Of a stretch of DNA of 38,421 nucleotides, positions 24,451 to 33,640 are shown piece by piece. The stretch spans positions 1 to 38,421 of the forward strand of contig PKSY01000068.1 of the NCBI GenBank assembly GCA_002869405.1, in the 5' to 3' direction. The translations under genes and the position numbers were made by a program. Below the pieces are notes generated by a model. The model did no database searches. It was given only the letters and a program-made list of their open reading frames with translations, and was not told where the DNA came from. This DNA comes from Marinilabiliales bacterium. Its GTDB lineage: Bacteria > Bacteroidota > Bacteroidia > Bacteroidales > BM520. Every line of letters begins with the position of its first letter. The first letter of the stretch is position 1.

Positions 24451-25836
24451 CTACATGGCTTTTTGGATTCTGATATCGTATTTCTTTAATCTTCTAACCA
24501 GGGCATCGCGGGAAATACCAAGTATCTGCGAAGCATTATTCTGGTTATAGTCGCACCTTTCAAGCGCAATAATAATCAGGCGCTTTTCATTTTCTTCAAT
24601 ATTCAGGTTTACATCGTTATGTGATACCTGCTTCTTGATACTGTCCTTTAACGGGAAGTCGGCTGCTGACAGCTCTTTTCCTTTCTGGAAGATCATGGCT
24701 CTTTCCACCATGTTTCTTAATTCCCTGACATTTCCGGGGAAGTTATAAGATGCAAGGTGATCGATAAGGGTCGGATTATATATAGGAATGGTTTTATTCA
24801 TTTTTCCGGCAAACTCTTTCAGGAAGAAATCCAGCAGTAAAGGGATATCCTCTTTTCTCTGGCGCAGAGGCGGGATGTGAATCTCTACAGTGTTAAGCCT
24901 GTGCAGCAGGTCGAGACGAAATTTCTTTTGTTCTACCAGGTCGTGCACCACATGATTTGTGGCAGAGATTATTCTTAATTCCACATTAATTTCCTCACTG
25001 CCACCGATACGGGAAACCCGTTTTTCTTCGAGGGCACGCAACAACTTCGCCTGCAGGTTAAAGGGCATATCGGCAATTTCATCCAGGAACAGCGTTCCTT
25101 GATTTGCTACCTCGAAGAATCCGCTTTTATCACCTATTGCACCCGTGAAAGAGCCTTTTTTATGACCAAAGAACTCACTCTCCAGAAGTGTTTCAGGAAC
25201 TGCAGAGCTGTTGACAGCCACAAAAGCATTCTCCTTGTTCGGAGAGCTGTAATGGATAATCCGGGCTACATTTTCTTTACCTGTTCCGCTTTCGCCGGTA
25301 ATCAACACATTAGTGTAAGGGTATTGGGATGCTGTAATTGCCAGGTTCAGAACCTCTTTTATGATTTTGCTTTCGCCGATAAAATTGCGTTGTATTCGCT
25401 GTTCCAGATCAAGAGATATCAGCGAACTTCTGTTTTTCATCTCTTTATATTTATGGAAAAGCTTCAGATATTTTTGTGTTCTTTCAATGGCGATCTGAAT
25501 ATCAAGGTGCCGGAAGGGTTTTCTGAGGTAATCGATGGCTCCGTTTCGCATGGCCTGAATAACTGTGTCCATATCGCCATGTCCGCTAACGATAATAACC
25601 TCCATGTCGGGGTAAGTTTGCTTCACGTCTTTAAGGATTTCGATTCCGCTCATTCCCGGGAGCCTGACATCAAGGATCATCAGGTCGATAGTTTTTTTCT
25701 GCAGAATTTTAAACCCTTCAGCAGGAGTGTTAGCGGTAAATGCCTCAAAATCTTTTATCTCGAGATATTCCTGAAGTTCTTCCGTAAAATTGACTTCATC
25801 ATCGAGAATGAGAACAGTCATCTTTTTATTTTCCAT
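24451..25836 (-). CDS. Sigma-54-dependent response regulator (NtrC family)
   Basis: This 461-residue protein has a receiver domain (residues about 7-120) with the phospho-acceptor Asp56 in LMILDVRLPG and the conserved Lys in YLRKPF. The AAA+ domain (about 155-385) has Walker A TGESGTGKE, the sigma54-contact loop as GSFTGA rather than the common GAFTGA, Walker B GTLFLDEIADMP and the FPGNVRELRN sensor II. A Fis-type helix-turn-helix ends the protein (NNASQILGISRDALVRRLKKY). It should activate RNA polymerase-sigma54 when phosphorylated. It follows the histidine kinase gene by 18 bp, its likely partner. The second Met (residue 6) is an alternative start. Target genes are unknown; no convincing -24/-12 site was found in the window. 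Confidence 0.95.
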   Translation of the reverse strand: MENKKMTVLILDDEVNFTEELQEYLEIKDFEAFTANTPAEGFKILQKKTIDLMILDVRLPGMSGIEILKDVKQTYPDMEVIIVSGHGDMDTVIQAMRNGAIDYLRKPFRHLDIQIAIERTQKYLKLFHKYKEMKNRSSLISLDLEQRIQRNFIGESKIIKEVLNLAITASQYPYTNVLITGESGTGKENVARIIHYSSPNKENAFVAVNSSAVPETLLESEFFGHKKGSFTGAIGDKSGFFEVANQGTLFLDEIADMPFNLQAKLLRALEEKRVSRIGGSEEINVELRIISATNHVVHDLVEQKKFRLDLLHRLNTVEIHIPPLRQRKEDIPLLLDFFLKEFAGKMNKTIPIYNPTLIDHLASYNFPGNVRELRNMVERAMIFQKGKELSAADFPLKDSIKKQVSHNDVNLNIEENEKRLIIIALERCDYNQNNASQILGISRDALVRRLKKYDIRIQKAM

Positions 25837-25854
25837 AAACCTGTGTGCGTCCTG

Positions 25855-27513
25855 TTAGTTGTTTACCGGTATTACCACCCTGACATTTGTTCCTGAACCT
25901 ACAGTACTCTCAATATCTATGGTTCCGTTCATGTCTTTGATAATACCAAAAGCAATGGATAATCCCAGTCCGGTACCTTTGCCTTCTTCTTTTGTTGTAA
26001 AGAAAGGTTGCATAATCTTATTAAGGATATGCTCGGGGATTCCGCAACCGTTATCCTTTACTTCAACAAATATATTCTTTTTTTGTTGATATGTTAAGAC
26101 CGTGATACTTCCATAATAGGACGATCCTTCTTTCTCTTTTCTTGAATCCACAGCATGCATTGCATTGGAAAGCATATTTAATATTACTTCCTCAAACTTA
26201 TATGTGTTGCCTATTGGTTTTTCAATATTATCATCCAGCTCCGACTCCAGAGAGATACCATGGTTGCTGTATTGTTCTGAAACAAGACTGATCGCATTAC
26301 GAATAGAATCGTTAACATTAAATTCTGTGTTAATATAGCCGTCCTGATCGCGGGAGAATGTTCTGACATGATCAATTATAGCTCTGGTTCTTAAGATATT
26401 ATCGTGGATTTTTTTGGTTTTTTTATCAAGATACTCTTCGGTAGCCTTTCCTGATTTTACAGCAAGAAGGATGTTGTCAAGACCAAGAGAGATGGTGTTC
26501 AGTGGCTGGTTTAATTCATGGGCAATTCCTGTAGCTATTTCTCCCAATCCGGCCAGTCGTTCTGTATGTCTTAGTTTTTTATGTACTTCCATTCTTTCCA
26601 GTGCACTGGAAATCAAGTCGATGAATATTGATGTGCTTTCAAATTTATCGAAAAAGGAGAGGGGATATTCGCGATTGTAGAAAACCAGTATAACCTGTAA
26701 TTCATTAAAAACATGAATAGGGAGCATGAGGAAATCGGTGGCCGGCGCCAAAACTTCTGCAGCATTTTTTACCAGTTCGCGGTTTTTGAGTTTTTCTCTG
26801 TTTTGACCAATGCTATCCAGAAAGAGGGTATTAATTTCATCTTTTTCGGAATATCCGCCGTTTTGATTCCATGCAACTCTTGGTACAAATGTATTCTGTA
26901 CAGGCTTCAGGTCGTACATTATCGCACCGGAGGCACCAATAAGTTCACCAATAATCTGAAGGGCATCACGCATGGAGGTGTCAGCTTCAAAATCACCGAC
27001 AAACTTTCCGGAAACCTTTGAATAGGATTTTTCAAGTTTAAGCTGTTCAGAGATAGTCTTTTGGGAAAGCATTTGTTCCTTAAAAAGCTCTTCAAGCCGC
27101 TCCGACTGTTCTTTAAGTTCAATCTGCTGTCGAGCCATGGCAATGAATACCTTCACCTTGCTAATGAGAAATTCATTGTTGAATGGTTTTCTGATATAAT
27201 CTACTGCTCCTGCTTTGTACCCTTGTGAAATACTCATCTCATCAAGATTATTGGCTGAAATAAATATAATGGGCATATTTATATGGTCGGGATCTCTGCT
27301 TATCCTGGACGCCAATTCAAAGCCATCCATCCCGGGCATATGAACATCCAGTAATGCAAGTGAGAAAGTATGCTCTTCAAGAATCTTTAAGGCTTCTTCA
27401 CCCGAGCCTGCAGTATGTATTTCAGCGTCAATCTTTTTTAATACTGCTTCCAAAAGCATGAGATTCTGCGGAAGGTCATCAACAAGAAGTATTTTGGGCT
27501 GGTATTCACTCAT
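25855..27513 (-). CDS. Soluble histidine kinase with N-terminal receiver domain
   Basis: The 552 residues comprise: a receiver domain (1-125) with Asp56 in LALLDVHMPG and YIRKPF; a coiled coil (about 130-165); a GAF-like sensor region (about 175-315); a HisKA domain with the H-box GIAHELNQPLNT (His near residue 332); and HATPase_c (about 430-550) with NMLSNAMHAV, VKDNGCGIPE and GKGTGLGLSI. There is no membrane segment, so the signal is cytosolic or comes from a partner. The receiver suggests input from another kinase or internal feedback. It lies 5 bp after the stop of the membrane-anchored propeller gene and directly before the sigma54 regulator, implying a three-gene signalling unit. Confidence 0.93.
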   Translation of the reverse strand: MSEYQPKILLVDDLPQNLMLLEAVLKKIDAEIHTAGSGEEALKILEEHTFSLALLDVHMPGMDGFELASRISRDPDHINMPIIFISANNLDEMSISQGYKAGAVDYIRKPFNNEFLISKVKVFIAMARQQIELKEQSERLEELFKEQMLSQKTISEQLKLEKSYSKVSGKFVGDFEADTSMRDALQIIGELIGASGAIMYDLKPVQNTFVPRVAWNQNGGYSEKDEINTLFLDSIGQNREKLKNRELVKNAAEVLAPATDFLMLPIHVFNELQVILVFYNREYPLSFFDKFESTSIFIDLISSALERMEVHKKLRHTERLAGLGEIATGIAHELNQPLNTISLGLDNILLAVKSGKATEEYLDKKTKKIHDNILRTRAIIDHVRTFSRDQDGYINTEFNVNDSIRNAISLVSEQYSNHGISLESELDDNIEKPIGNTYKFEEVILNMLSNAMHAVDSRKEKEGSSYYGSITVLTYQQKKNIFVEVKDNGCGIPEHILNKIMQPFFTTKEEGKGTGLGLSIAFGIIKDMNGTIDIESTVGSGTNVRVVIPVNN

Positions 27514-27518
27514 ACAAA

Positions 27519-29441
27519 TTAGTTTAGTTTGGTGCTGTATAATTTTTTATCCTGAACAGAGAATATGGTATTGGAGCCTGAATAGTAAAGATATTCTCCG
27601 CTGCAAGGTATTATTATATCTGACATCCCGGTTTTTTCATATAGCTCCAGTAATGATGTTTGCGGATTAACAACTCCTATTCTTGTTTTTCCGTTGTTTC
27701 TTATTATTAGTGGCTTTATGCTTATGGGAGCCAGTGTGTTTGCTTCAAAAACAATGCGTTTAAACCGGTTGAATACAGAGATTTTTTTATCATCCATAAA
27801 GAAAAAATCCTTGTTGCCATCAAAGTCATAATCTTCATAAAAGAAATAGTGTGCCTGCGAGTAGGTTCCAAAGACTGTTTTCTTCACATTCCCAAATTTT
27901 GGAATATAGATGAGGTTGCCGTAATTATCTGTTGTTATTAGGTTTCCTTTGCTGTTTGTTTCATTGAAATAGAATTTTGAATTAGGATTGTTTGTAAATG
28001 AATTCTTAATTCTCATTCTGATATCACCGGTTTTATCAACCATAATAACTTCCCCGTTATCTCCTGCAACCACCACATAATGTTCTGAATTCTGATACAA
28101 ATATTGAATAGGTTCAGTGACTGTAAAATTAACGGTTTGTGTTTTCCATTCGGGTACGATTGCCGGGGTTAGGTTTATATTTACGAGCTTTTTGCTATTG
28201 TCAATGAGAAGAATATTGGGATATGTGTACCCTTTAAAATGTATTATTGAGACTCCTCCTGATATCTTGCCGGGAACTGAGAACGGGAACCCCTCCACTT
28301 CATTTCCTGTAATATCAATAAGATGAATATTATCTGTTGAATTCCATAAGTACTGATATTTCCCGTTATTGTATTTGTCAACCTGATAAATATTCCCAAG
28401 GATTTTATCCCGGAATCTTTTTTTCCAGATCAGATTGCCTTTTAAATCAAAGAGATACATTTGATTTGATACATCGAAAACAATGATATTTTTTTCTCCG
28501 GTTTGGTGATTATCGACGCTGAAAGGACCTTTTGCCACTGGTTGCTCCAGGGCTGCAAAGTGATTTTTTTCAGAGGATATATTGGTAGATCTGAAAGCCT
28601 GCGCAATGGTGTTGCTACCACCTTTACTGAGTTCGAGTGCCTGCAGTCTTTCGTCTTTTCCTTCAGATTTCCTTATGAGGCATCGGCTGTTTCCGGGAAA
28701 GGGTTGTGGCAGCGAAAGGTCACCGGAGGACGGAATTGCGGCAGATATGCCGGAACTCATACTCTCTTCCCTGGCTTTCAACGCATTGAAATAGAGTTTG
28801 TCCTGATATTGAACAACATCAAACTGAAAAACTGTATCGCCCTCAGTCTCTATTATGCCAGGAATAGTTCCTGAAACAAAAATTTGTGTTCCACTGCATA
28901 CATGACCATATTTATGCCATTGACCGGTTTGATTAAGTATCCCGGAAATGAAATTCAGGGTGAAATTATCTTTTGAAATGAGGTAGTAGTGGTCAACAGT
29001 TTTCACACTCCACTTAATTTGATCTTTCTGGACAACTATTGTTTCAGAATCAGACTTAAATTTAGATAAAGCATCCTTTTTTACTGGCAAGGTTACCTCT
29101 GAAACCGGAATCAGCATAGCAGAAGAGGCAATGGAGTCGTCGGTAAAAATCCAGGCCACATGGTTTTCTGTTGCTTCTTTTTTATGAATATCTTTAAGAA
29201 GAGGTTGGTAAGAGGCAATTTCAGTTGCGGGAAACAAGCCTTCAAGATTACTGTATTCACCGGCTATATTTGATAGTTCAAGAGGATTATCGGCAGATAT
29301 TACCAGATGGAATTTTTCGGACAATGCCATGGGGTTGATTCTCTTTCCTGAATTTTGAAGGGTAAGAAAGAGAATTACAGCTATAACTAAAATAATAAGG
29401 GTTGGTATGGTAACAGCCAGATACCGTGAAACTTTCTTCAT
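27519..29441 (-). CDS. Membrane-anchored protein with propeller-like C-terminal half, unknown function
   Basis: The protein has 640 residues from ATG 29441. An upstream TTG at 29465 overlaps the probable -7 box and is rejected. It has one N-terminal transmembrane segment (LAVTIPTLIILVIAVILFLTL) followed by a large extracytoplasmic part. Residues up to about 290 look like a mixed alpha/beta domain without a recognised name. From about 300 onward there are repeated beta motifs: IIVFDVSNQMYLFDLKGNLIWKK, then LIDITGNEVEGFPF, MVDKTGDIRMRI, NYGNLIYIPKFG and DYDFDGNKDFFF. These resemble PQQ/VCBS-type propeller blades. The gene is 70 bp downstream of rnhB and 5 bp upstream of the histidine kinase. 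A sensory role for the kinase is possible from position alone. Confidence 0.85.
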   Translation of the reverse strand: MKKVSRYLAVTIPTLIILVIAVILFLTLQNSGKRINPMALSEKFHLVISADNPLELSNIAGEYSNLEGLFPATEIASYQPLLKDIHKKEATENHVAWIFTDDSIASSAMLIPVSEVTLPVKKDALSKFKSDSETIVVQKDQIKWSVKTVDHYYLISKDNFTLNFISGILNQTGQWHKYGHVCSGTQIFVSGTIPGIIETEGDTVFQFDVVQYQDKLYFNALKAREESMSSGISAAIPSSGDLSLPQPFPGNSRCLIRKSEGKDERLQALELSKGGSNTIAQAFRSTNISSEKNHFAALEQPVAKGPFSVDNHQTGEKNIIVFDVSNQMYLFDLKGNLIWKKRFRDKILGNIYQVDKYNNGKYQYLWNSTDNIHLIDITGNEVEGFPFSVPGKISGGVSIIHFKGYTYPNILLIDNSKKLVNINLTPAIVPEWKTQTVNFTVTEPIQYLYQNSEHYVVVAGDNGEVIMVDKTGDIRMRIKNSFTNNPNSKFYFNETNSKGNLITTDNYGNLIYIPKFGNVKKTVFGTYSQAHYFFYEDYDFDGNKDFFFMDDKKISVFNRFKRIVFEANTLAPISIKPLIIRNNGKTRIGVVNPQTSLLELYEKTGMSDIIIPCSGEYLYYSGSNTIFSVQDKKLYSTKLN

Positions 29442-29462
29442 CAGACATTTTTTTTCCTTATT

Positions 29463-29470
29463 CAAAGATA
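29463..29470 (-). promoter_or_regulatory. -7 promoter element of the propeller-kinase-regulator unit
   Basis: TATCTTTG on the minus strand lies in the 70-bp gap between rnhB and the propeller gene and 21 bp before ATG 29441. No TTG is at the -33 distance. It would separate the signalling genes from the purD-rnhB group. Confidence 0.5.
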
Positions 29471-29511
29471 TAAAAACAAATGATAGCAGAAAAGATATCC
29501 GGATACTCTGT

Positions 29512-30108
29512 TTAGAACTCTATTTTTAATTGCCGGTGAAGATGAAAGGATTTTCTATGGTGGGGTGTTGGGCCATATTGCAACATGGCATCAATATGTT
29601 TTTGTGTTGCATAGCCTTTATTTTTATCCCAGCCATACTCCGGAAAATCATTGTGTAGTTTTATCATGTATTCATCGCGTGCTGTTTTGGCCAGAATACT
29701 TGCCGCAGCAATACATTGAAACTTTCCATCACCTTTTATTATGCATGAATAGGGTGTGTCCTTATAGGGATGAAATCTGTTTCCGTCAACCAGAATATGT
29801 TCAAAAGGGATATTTATGTTATCTAATGCTTCATGCATGGCTTTAATAGCTGCATTTAGAATATTGATTTCATCAATAACACCGGGGTTTATAAATGCAA
29901 CATGATATGCTTTTGCTTTTTCCCTGATCTCCAGAGCCAGCGACTCCCGTATTCGCGGTGACAACTTTTTGCTATCATTAAGCACTTCAACAGGGTTTTC
30001 GGGGTCCAGAATTACAGCAGCAGCAACTACGGGTCCGGCCATGCAGCCTCTTCCGGCCTCATCACAACCTATCTCAGTAACGCCTTCTTTAAAAACACTT
30101 TTTAGCAT
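29512..30108 (-). CDS. rnhB: Ribonuclease HII
   Basis: This 198-residue protein has the RNase HII active site. GCDEAGRGCMAGPVVAAAV near residue 14 gives the first Asp-Glu pair; LVDGNRF near 108 and AKTARDEYM near 140 give the other acidic residues. LNDSKKLSPRIRE and GYATQKHIDAMLQYGPTPHHRKSF are also typical. It cleaves the RNA strand of RNA-DNA hybrids and single ribonucleotides in DNA. It starts 1 bp after the DUF6427 gene stop, so it belongs to the purD-DUF6427-rnhB transcript. Confidence 0.97.
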   Translation of the reverse strand: MLKSVFKEGVTEIGCDEAGRGCMAGPVVAAAVILDPENPVEVLNDSKKLSPRIRESLALEIREKAKAYHVAFINPGVIDEINILNAAIKAMHEALDNINIPFEHILVDGNRFHPYKDTPYSCIIKGDGKFQCIAAASILAKTARDEYMIKLHNDFPEYGWDKNKGYATQKHIDAMLQYGPTPHHRKSFHLHRQLKIEF

Positions 30109-30109
30109 G

Positions 30110-31093
30110 CTACATGAATTTTAGAATCAAAATCATTGTAACCAGAGTAAGTAGTATCACATCTGCCAGTTTGCTGTTTCTGATTTCTGCAATAAATTTC
30201 CCTATTATGATAACTGAAACAGGGAAGAAAAGCATAAGACCCTCTTTAAACGGATCTGCTGCAAGGCTGAGCCCAAAGAAAATTCCGATCGAGATAACAA
30301 TAAGGAAAACAATTTTTCTCCGCATGGCTATCACTATCTCAAAGAGTGATGCGAGAGTTCTTGTCAGTGCGATCAAAAATATTATCACCAGTAATCCAAG
30401 CATGATGTATTCTTTTGCACTTAGATTAAGGGAGAAATTTAGAAAGTCATGAAAGATTTTTGTATACTCATTGGCGGTGAACCGAAATCTGTTCTGCATA
30501 AAAAGAGTAAATGCATAGAAGTAATAAGGTAGAAACAGACCGGCAATGTAAATGAAAATTTCTTTTAGAGGCTTTGCACTCACTGATGGAACCAGGAAGA
30601 GTATAAAAGGAAAAATCAGTAATACCGGAAAATAGAATAATGATGCAGCGCCAAGATAGACGCCAATACTTATCACTGACTGCAGGTTTCCCGGTTCATC
30701 ATTCGCTGAAAAGAGGTTTTGCAAAATAAGTATAAGGAATAGATTTGCGAACAGGGTAGGGTGTATTGTTAGTCCGGCAGGATGGAAACTCATTAGCAGC
30801 ACATATATTAATGCCGGTAAAAAGGTTGTTTTACTAATGAGGTTATGGCTGTTAACAATCCTGTTAATTAAGAGAGCCTGAAGGAAAATTAATATTATGG
30901 CAACAACTGAATTCAGGATTGTATTGTTCAGTAAACTGTATTTTACCAACAGGTTGTATATAGGTTGGTAATGACTATAATGCAGGTTAGGAGAAACAGG
31001 GTTAAAAAATGCCGGAATCCAGAGAGCTACCAGTGTCATGAACACTAATACAATCTGAACAGGGTACGTGTTCTTAAAAAACCTGACTATCAT
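30110..31093 (-). CDS. DUF6427 polytopic membrane protein
   Basis: This 327-residue protein has about nine to ten hydrophobic segments and few charged loops. NNTILNSVVAIILIFLQALLINRIVN and HPAGLTIHPTLFANLFLILILQNLF (in pieces) match DUF6427, a Bacteroidota family often labelled beta-carotene monooxygenase in databases; I see no support for that enzymatic activity. The repeated start ATGATAGTCAGGTTTTTT gives MIVRFFKNTYP, typical of the family. It lies 3 bp downstream of purD and 1 bp upstream of rnhB. The function is not known; the arrangement of spans recalls glycosyltransferase-C-like or flippase-like membrane proteins, which is a guess. Confidence 0.82.
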   Translation of the reverse strand: MIVRFFKNTYPVQIVLVFMTLVALWIPAFFNPVSPNLHYSHYQPIYNLLVKYSLLNNTILNSVVAIILIFLQALLINRIVNSHNLISKTTFLPALIYVLLMSFHPAGLTIHPTLFANLFLILILQNLFSANDEPGNLQSVISIGVYLGAASLFYFPVLLIFPFILFLVPSVSAKPLKEIFIYIAGLFLPYYFYAFTLFMQNRFRFTANEYTKIFHDFLNFSLNLSAKEYIMLGLLVIIFLIALTRTLASLFEIVIAMRRKIVFLIVISIGIFFGLSLAADPFKEGLMLFFPVSVIIIGKFIAEIRNSKLADVILLTLVTMILILKFM

Positions 31094-31096
31094 AGG

Positions 31097-32380
31097 TTAA
31101 CAATACTTTTGTAAGTCTTTTCCCAAATCATTGCGGAAGGTTTTTCCTTCAAAATTCACTTCAGGAACATGGTTATATGCTTCTTTGAGGGCTTCATCCA
31201 TTGTATTACCATAGGCAGTAACGGCCAGCACTCTTCCTCCATTTGATACCACGAAATCATCAGATTTTTTTGTTCCTGCATGGAAAAGCACACCTTTAAA
31301 TGCTTTTTCACTGATGGTCATTTTTTTTCCTTTTTCATAGCTTCCGGGGTATCCTTCCGATACAAGCATCACAGTTGCTGCAAAACGAGCATCAGTCTGC
31401 AGATTATATTCTGACAGTTTACCTGTTGCGCATGCTTCAAAAGCTTCCAGCAAATCTGATTCGATACGGGGGATTACAGATTCTGTTTCCGGATCACCCA
31501 TACGCACATTATACTCAATTACAAAAGGAGCGTCATTGCAAATCATTAAACCAAAGAAAATGAAACCTGTATAAGGGATGTTGTCCTTTTTAAGTCCTTT
31601 TATTGTTGGGATAACCACTTCTTTTTCAATGCGTAGCATAAGATCCTTGTCGGCGAATGGCACCGGCGAAATAGATCCCATCCCTCCTGTGTTGGGACCT
31701 GTATCTCCTTCTCCGATTCTTTTGTAATCTTTTGCTTCAGGAAGCAGAATGTACTTTTTCCCGTCGGTAAGCACAAAAACTGACATCTCAATACCATCGA
31801 GAAACTCTTCGATTACAACTTTGCTGCCTGCCTCACCAAATTTTTCATTTTTCAGTATTTCATCAATGGTATTTATAGCCTCATTTTTTTTATCGCAGAT
31901 AATAACACCTTTCCCGGCTGCCAGTCCATCGGCTTTGATGACATAAGGAGGATTAAGCGTGTCGAGGAAGCTATGTGCCTCATTAATAGTTTCGTAAGTG
32001 AAAGTGCGATATGCTGCAGTTGGGATATGATGCCTGTGCATAAATGCTTTTGCAAAATCTTTGGACCCCTCCAGCATAGCGCCGGCTTTTTGAGGTCCGA
32101 TTATTTTAAGCCCTTTAAGTTCGGGTTTAGAAATAAGATAATCATGAATTCCTTCTACCAGGGGTGCTTCCGGACCCACTACCAGCATCCCGATATCATT
32201 ATTAATGATAAAGCTTTCGACGGCACTAAAATCACTGATATTAATATTGACGTTTTTTCCGCATTGATCTGTGCCGGCATTTCCCGGAGCAATATATAGA
32301 GTTTTAAGTAGCGGGCTCTGTGCGATTTTCCATGCCAGGGCATGTTCTCTGCCGCCTGATCCTAAAAGAAGTACGTTCAT
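31097..32380 (-). CDS. purD: Phosphoribosylamine--glycine ligase (GAR synthetase)
   Basis: The protein has 427 residues from ATG 32380, giving the standard start MNVLLLGSGGREHALAWK; an upstream in-frame ATG at 32392 overlaps the previous gene by 8 bp and is possible. It has the ATP-grasp features of PurD: GPEAPLVEGIHDYL near residue 75, LAAGKGVIICD near 151, VVIEEFLDGIEMSVFVLTDG near 191, NTGGMGSISPVPF near 226 and EYNVRMGDPETE near 285. It joins phosphoribosylamine and glycine in purine synthesis. It lies between a GT4 gene upstream and DUF6427 downstream in one transcript. Confidence 0.97.
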   Translation of the reverse strand: MNVLLLGSGGREHALAWKIAQSPLLKTLYIAPGNAGTDQCGKNVNINISDFSAVESFIINNDIGMLVVGPEAPLVEGIHDYLISKPELKGLKIIGPQKAGAMLEGSKDFAKAFMHRHHIPTAAYRTFTYETINEAHSFLDTLNPPYVIKADGLAAGKGVIICDKKNEAINTIDEILKNEKFGEAGSKVVIEEFLDGIEMSVFVLTDGKKYILLPEAKDYKRIGEGDTGPNTGGMGSISPVPFADKDLMLRIEKEVVIPTIKGLKKDNIPYTGFIFFGLMICNDAPFVIEYNVRMGDPETESVIPRIESDLLEAFEACATGKLSEYNLQTDARFAATVMLVSEGYPGSYEKGKKMTISEKAFKGVLFHAGTKKSDDFVVSNGGRVLAVTAYGNTMDEALKEAYNHVPEVNFEGKTFRNDLGKDLQKYC

Positions 32381-32384
32381 AATA

Positions 32385-33512
32385 TTATTCATTTATCGTT
32401 TTTTCAATAGCGTTCCATAGCAATTCAGATGTTCTCTGCCAGGAAAATTCCTGTTTCCTGATATTACCTTTTTTTACCAATGAAGTTTTTAAATCTTCGT
32501 TTTTAAATATTTTTCCCAGTTGCTCAGAAATGGACTTCGGGCTTGAGGGGTCGGCATAAAGGGCTGCATCAGCAGCTATTTCCGGCATTGAGGTGATATT
32601 TGATGTTATCAGTGGTACCCCGGCATGGAAAGCTTCAACGATTGGTAACCCAAAACCTTCGAAGTTACTAACATAAGTCATAGCTTCAGCACCTGAGACC
32701 AGAGCATTCAAGTCTTCATCTGACACCCTGCCGGTTAGCACTACTTCATTCTTAAATTTCATGTTGTCGTATGCTTCACGAAGTTTTTCCGTCCACCATT
32801 TCTTTTGACATACAACCAGCAGCCGGGCTTCAGAGTTGTTTTCAGTACGAAAAATGTCGTAAGCTTTGAAAAGGTTATGCAGGTTTTTTCTCGGATGTAA
32901 CGACCCGACAAATATGAAGTAGGGCATTCCCTGAGCAAATTTTTCAATGGCTTCTTTTCTCTCCGGTTCAGGTACATGCTTTCTGACCGTATTAATTCCG
33001 GAATAGACTACATCAATTTTTTCAGGGTTCACATTGTACTGCTTAATGATATCCTGTTTTGAGAACTCAGATACAGTGCAGATTCTGTTAGCTTTCCTGG
33101 CGAATTTCGGGAAATACTTTTTATAGAAGTTGGTTTCTGCTTTTGGCAGATCTTCCGGGAAATGTTCCCAGTTAAGATCATGAAATACCGTAAGGCATTT
33201 TATGCTGGTTTTAAGTGGAAGGTAACCGTCGGGAGAAACGAAAATATCCGGCTGCAGCCGTTTAAGGAAAATCCTTACAGAGTATTGAAACCAAATATGG
33301 TAGAGAACAGGATGTCGTGCCTGAGGTGGAAGTATAACAGGTGTGACATTGTCTCCAAAAATAAACCCGGGATCATACTTTCTGTCGAAAAGAAAATAGA
33401 ATTTATGCTCCGGATGTGCTTTTGTTATACGACTGAGATTTTCATACTCAAACGATCCAATACCTTCAAGCTTGTCTTTCAGGAGTAATCGTGTGTTAAC
33501 GGCTATTTTCAA
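32385..33512 (-). CDS. Glycosyltransferase, GT4 family (mannosyltransferase-like)
   Basis: This 375-residue enzyme begins MKIAVNTRLLLKDKLEGIGSFEYE, a start common to WbdB/WbdC-type GT4 enzymes. VFHDLNWEHFPEDLP near residue 110, CTVSEFSKQDI near 146, FIFVGSLHPRKNLHNLFKAY near 197 and the donor-binding MTYVSNFEGFGLPIVEAFHAG near 277 are diagnostic, including the EX7E pair. It is first in the minus-strand transcript and overlaps or abuts purD depending on the purD start. It faces the polysaccharide flippase gene divergently across 128 bp, so it may belong to the same glycan locus. The sugar is not known. Confidence 0.92.
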   Translation of the reverse strand: MKIAVNTRLLLKDKLEGIGSFEYENLSRITKAHPEHKFYFLFDRKYDPGFIFGDNVTPVILPPQARHPVLYHIWFQYSVRIFLKRLQPDIFVSPDGYLPLKTSIKCLTVFHDLNWEHFPEDLPKAETNFYKKYFPKFARKANRICTVSEFSKQDIIKQYNVNPEKIDVVYSGINTVRKHVPEPERKEAIEKFAQGMPYFIFVGSLHPRKNLHNLFKAYDIFRTENNSEARLLVVCQKKWWTEKLREAYDNMKFKNEVVLTGRVSDEDLNALVSGAEAMTYVSNFEGFGLPIVEAFHAGVPLITSNITSMPEIAADAALYADPSSPKSISEQLGKIFKNEDLKTSLVKKGNIRKQEFSWQRTSELLWNAIEKTINE

Positions 33513-33640
33513 TCTTCGTGTGTGTTTTTGTGTCCTTTAAACCTGTTGCATGCCAGAAAGTAGGCTGCAATGTGGCAAATATCCGAAAAAATGCTGAATA
33601 TTGCAGAATTATTCATTCGTGGAGGGAATGCCCCAAGTCT

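Noticed and set aside
25099-25896. 265-codon plus-strand open frame opposite the sigma54 regulator
   Set aside because: It lies antisense to a gene with clear REC, AAA+ and HTH motifs, and its translation shows no recognisable domain.
29441-29465. TTG start at 29465 for the propeller-like protein
   Set aside because: The TTG is the last three bases of a probable -7 promoter box; ATG at 29441 gives a normal membrane anchor.
30110-31093. Beta-carotene monooxygenase label sometimes given to this family
   Set aside because: The protein is a polytopic membrane protein and I see no iron-binding His pattern of carotenoid oxygenases.
33518-33640. Longer N-terminus for the flippase starting at 33518
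   Set aside because: The extra 41 residues are polar and Cys-rich and unlike flippase N-termini; ATG 33641 begins at the first membrane helix.
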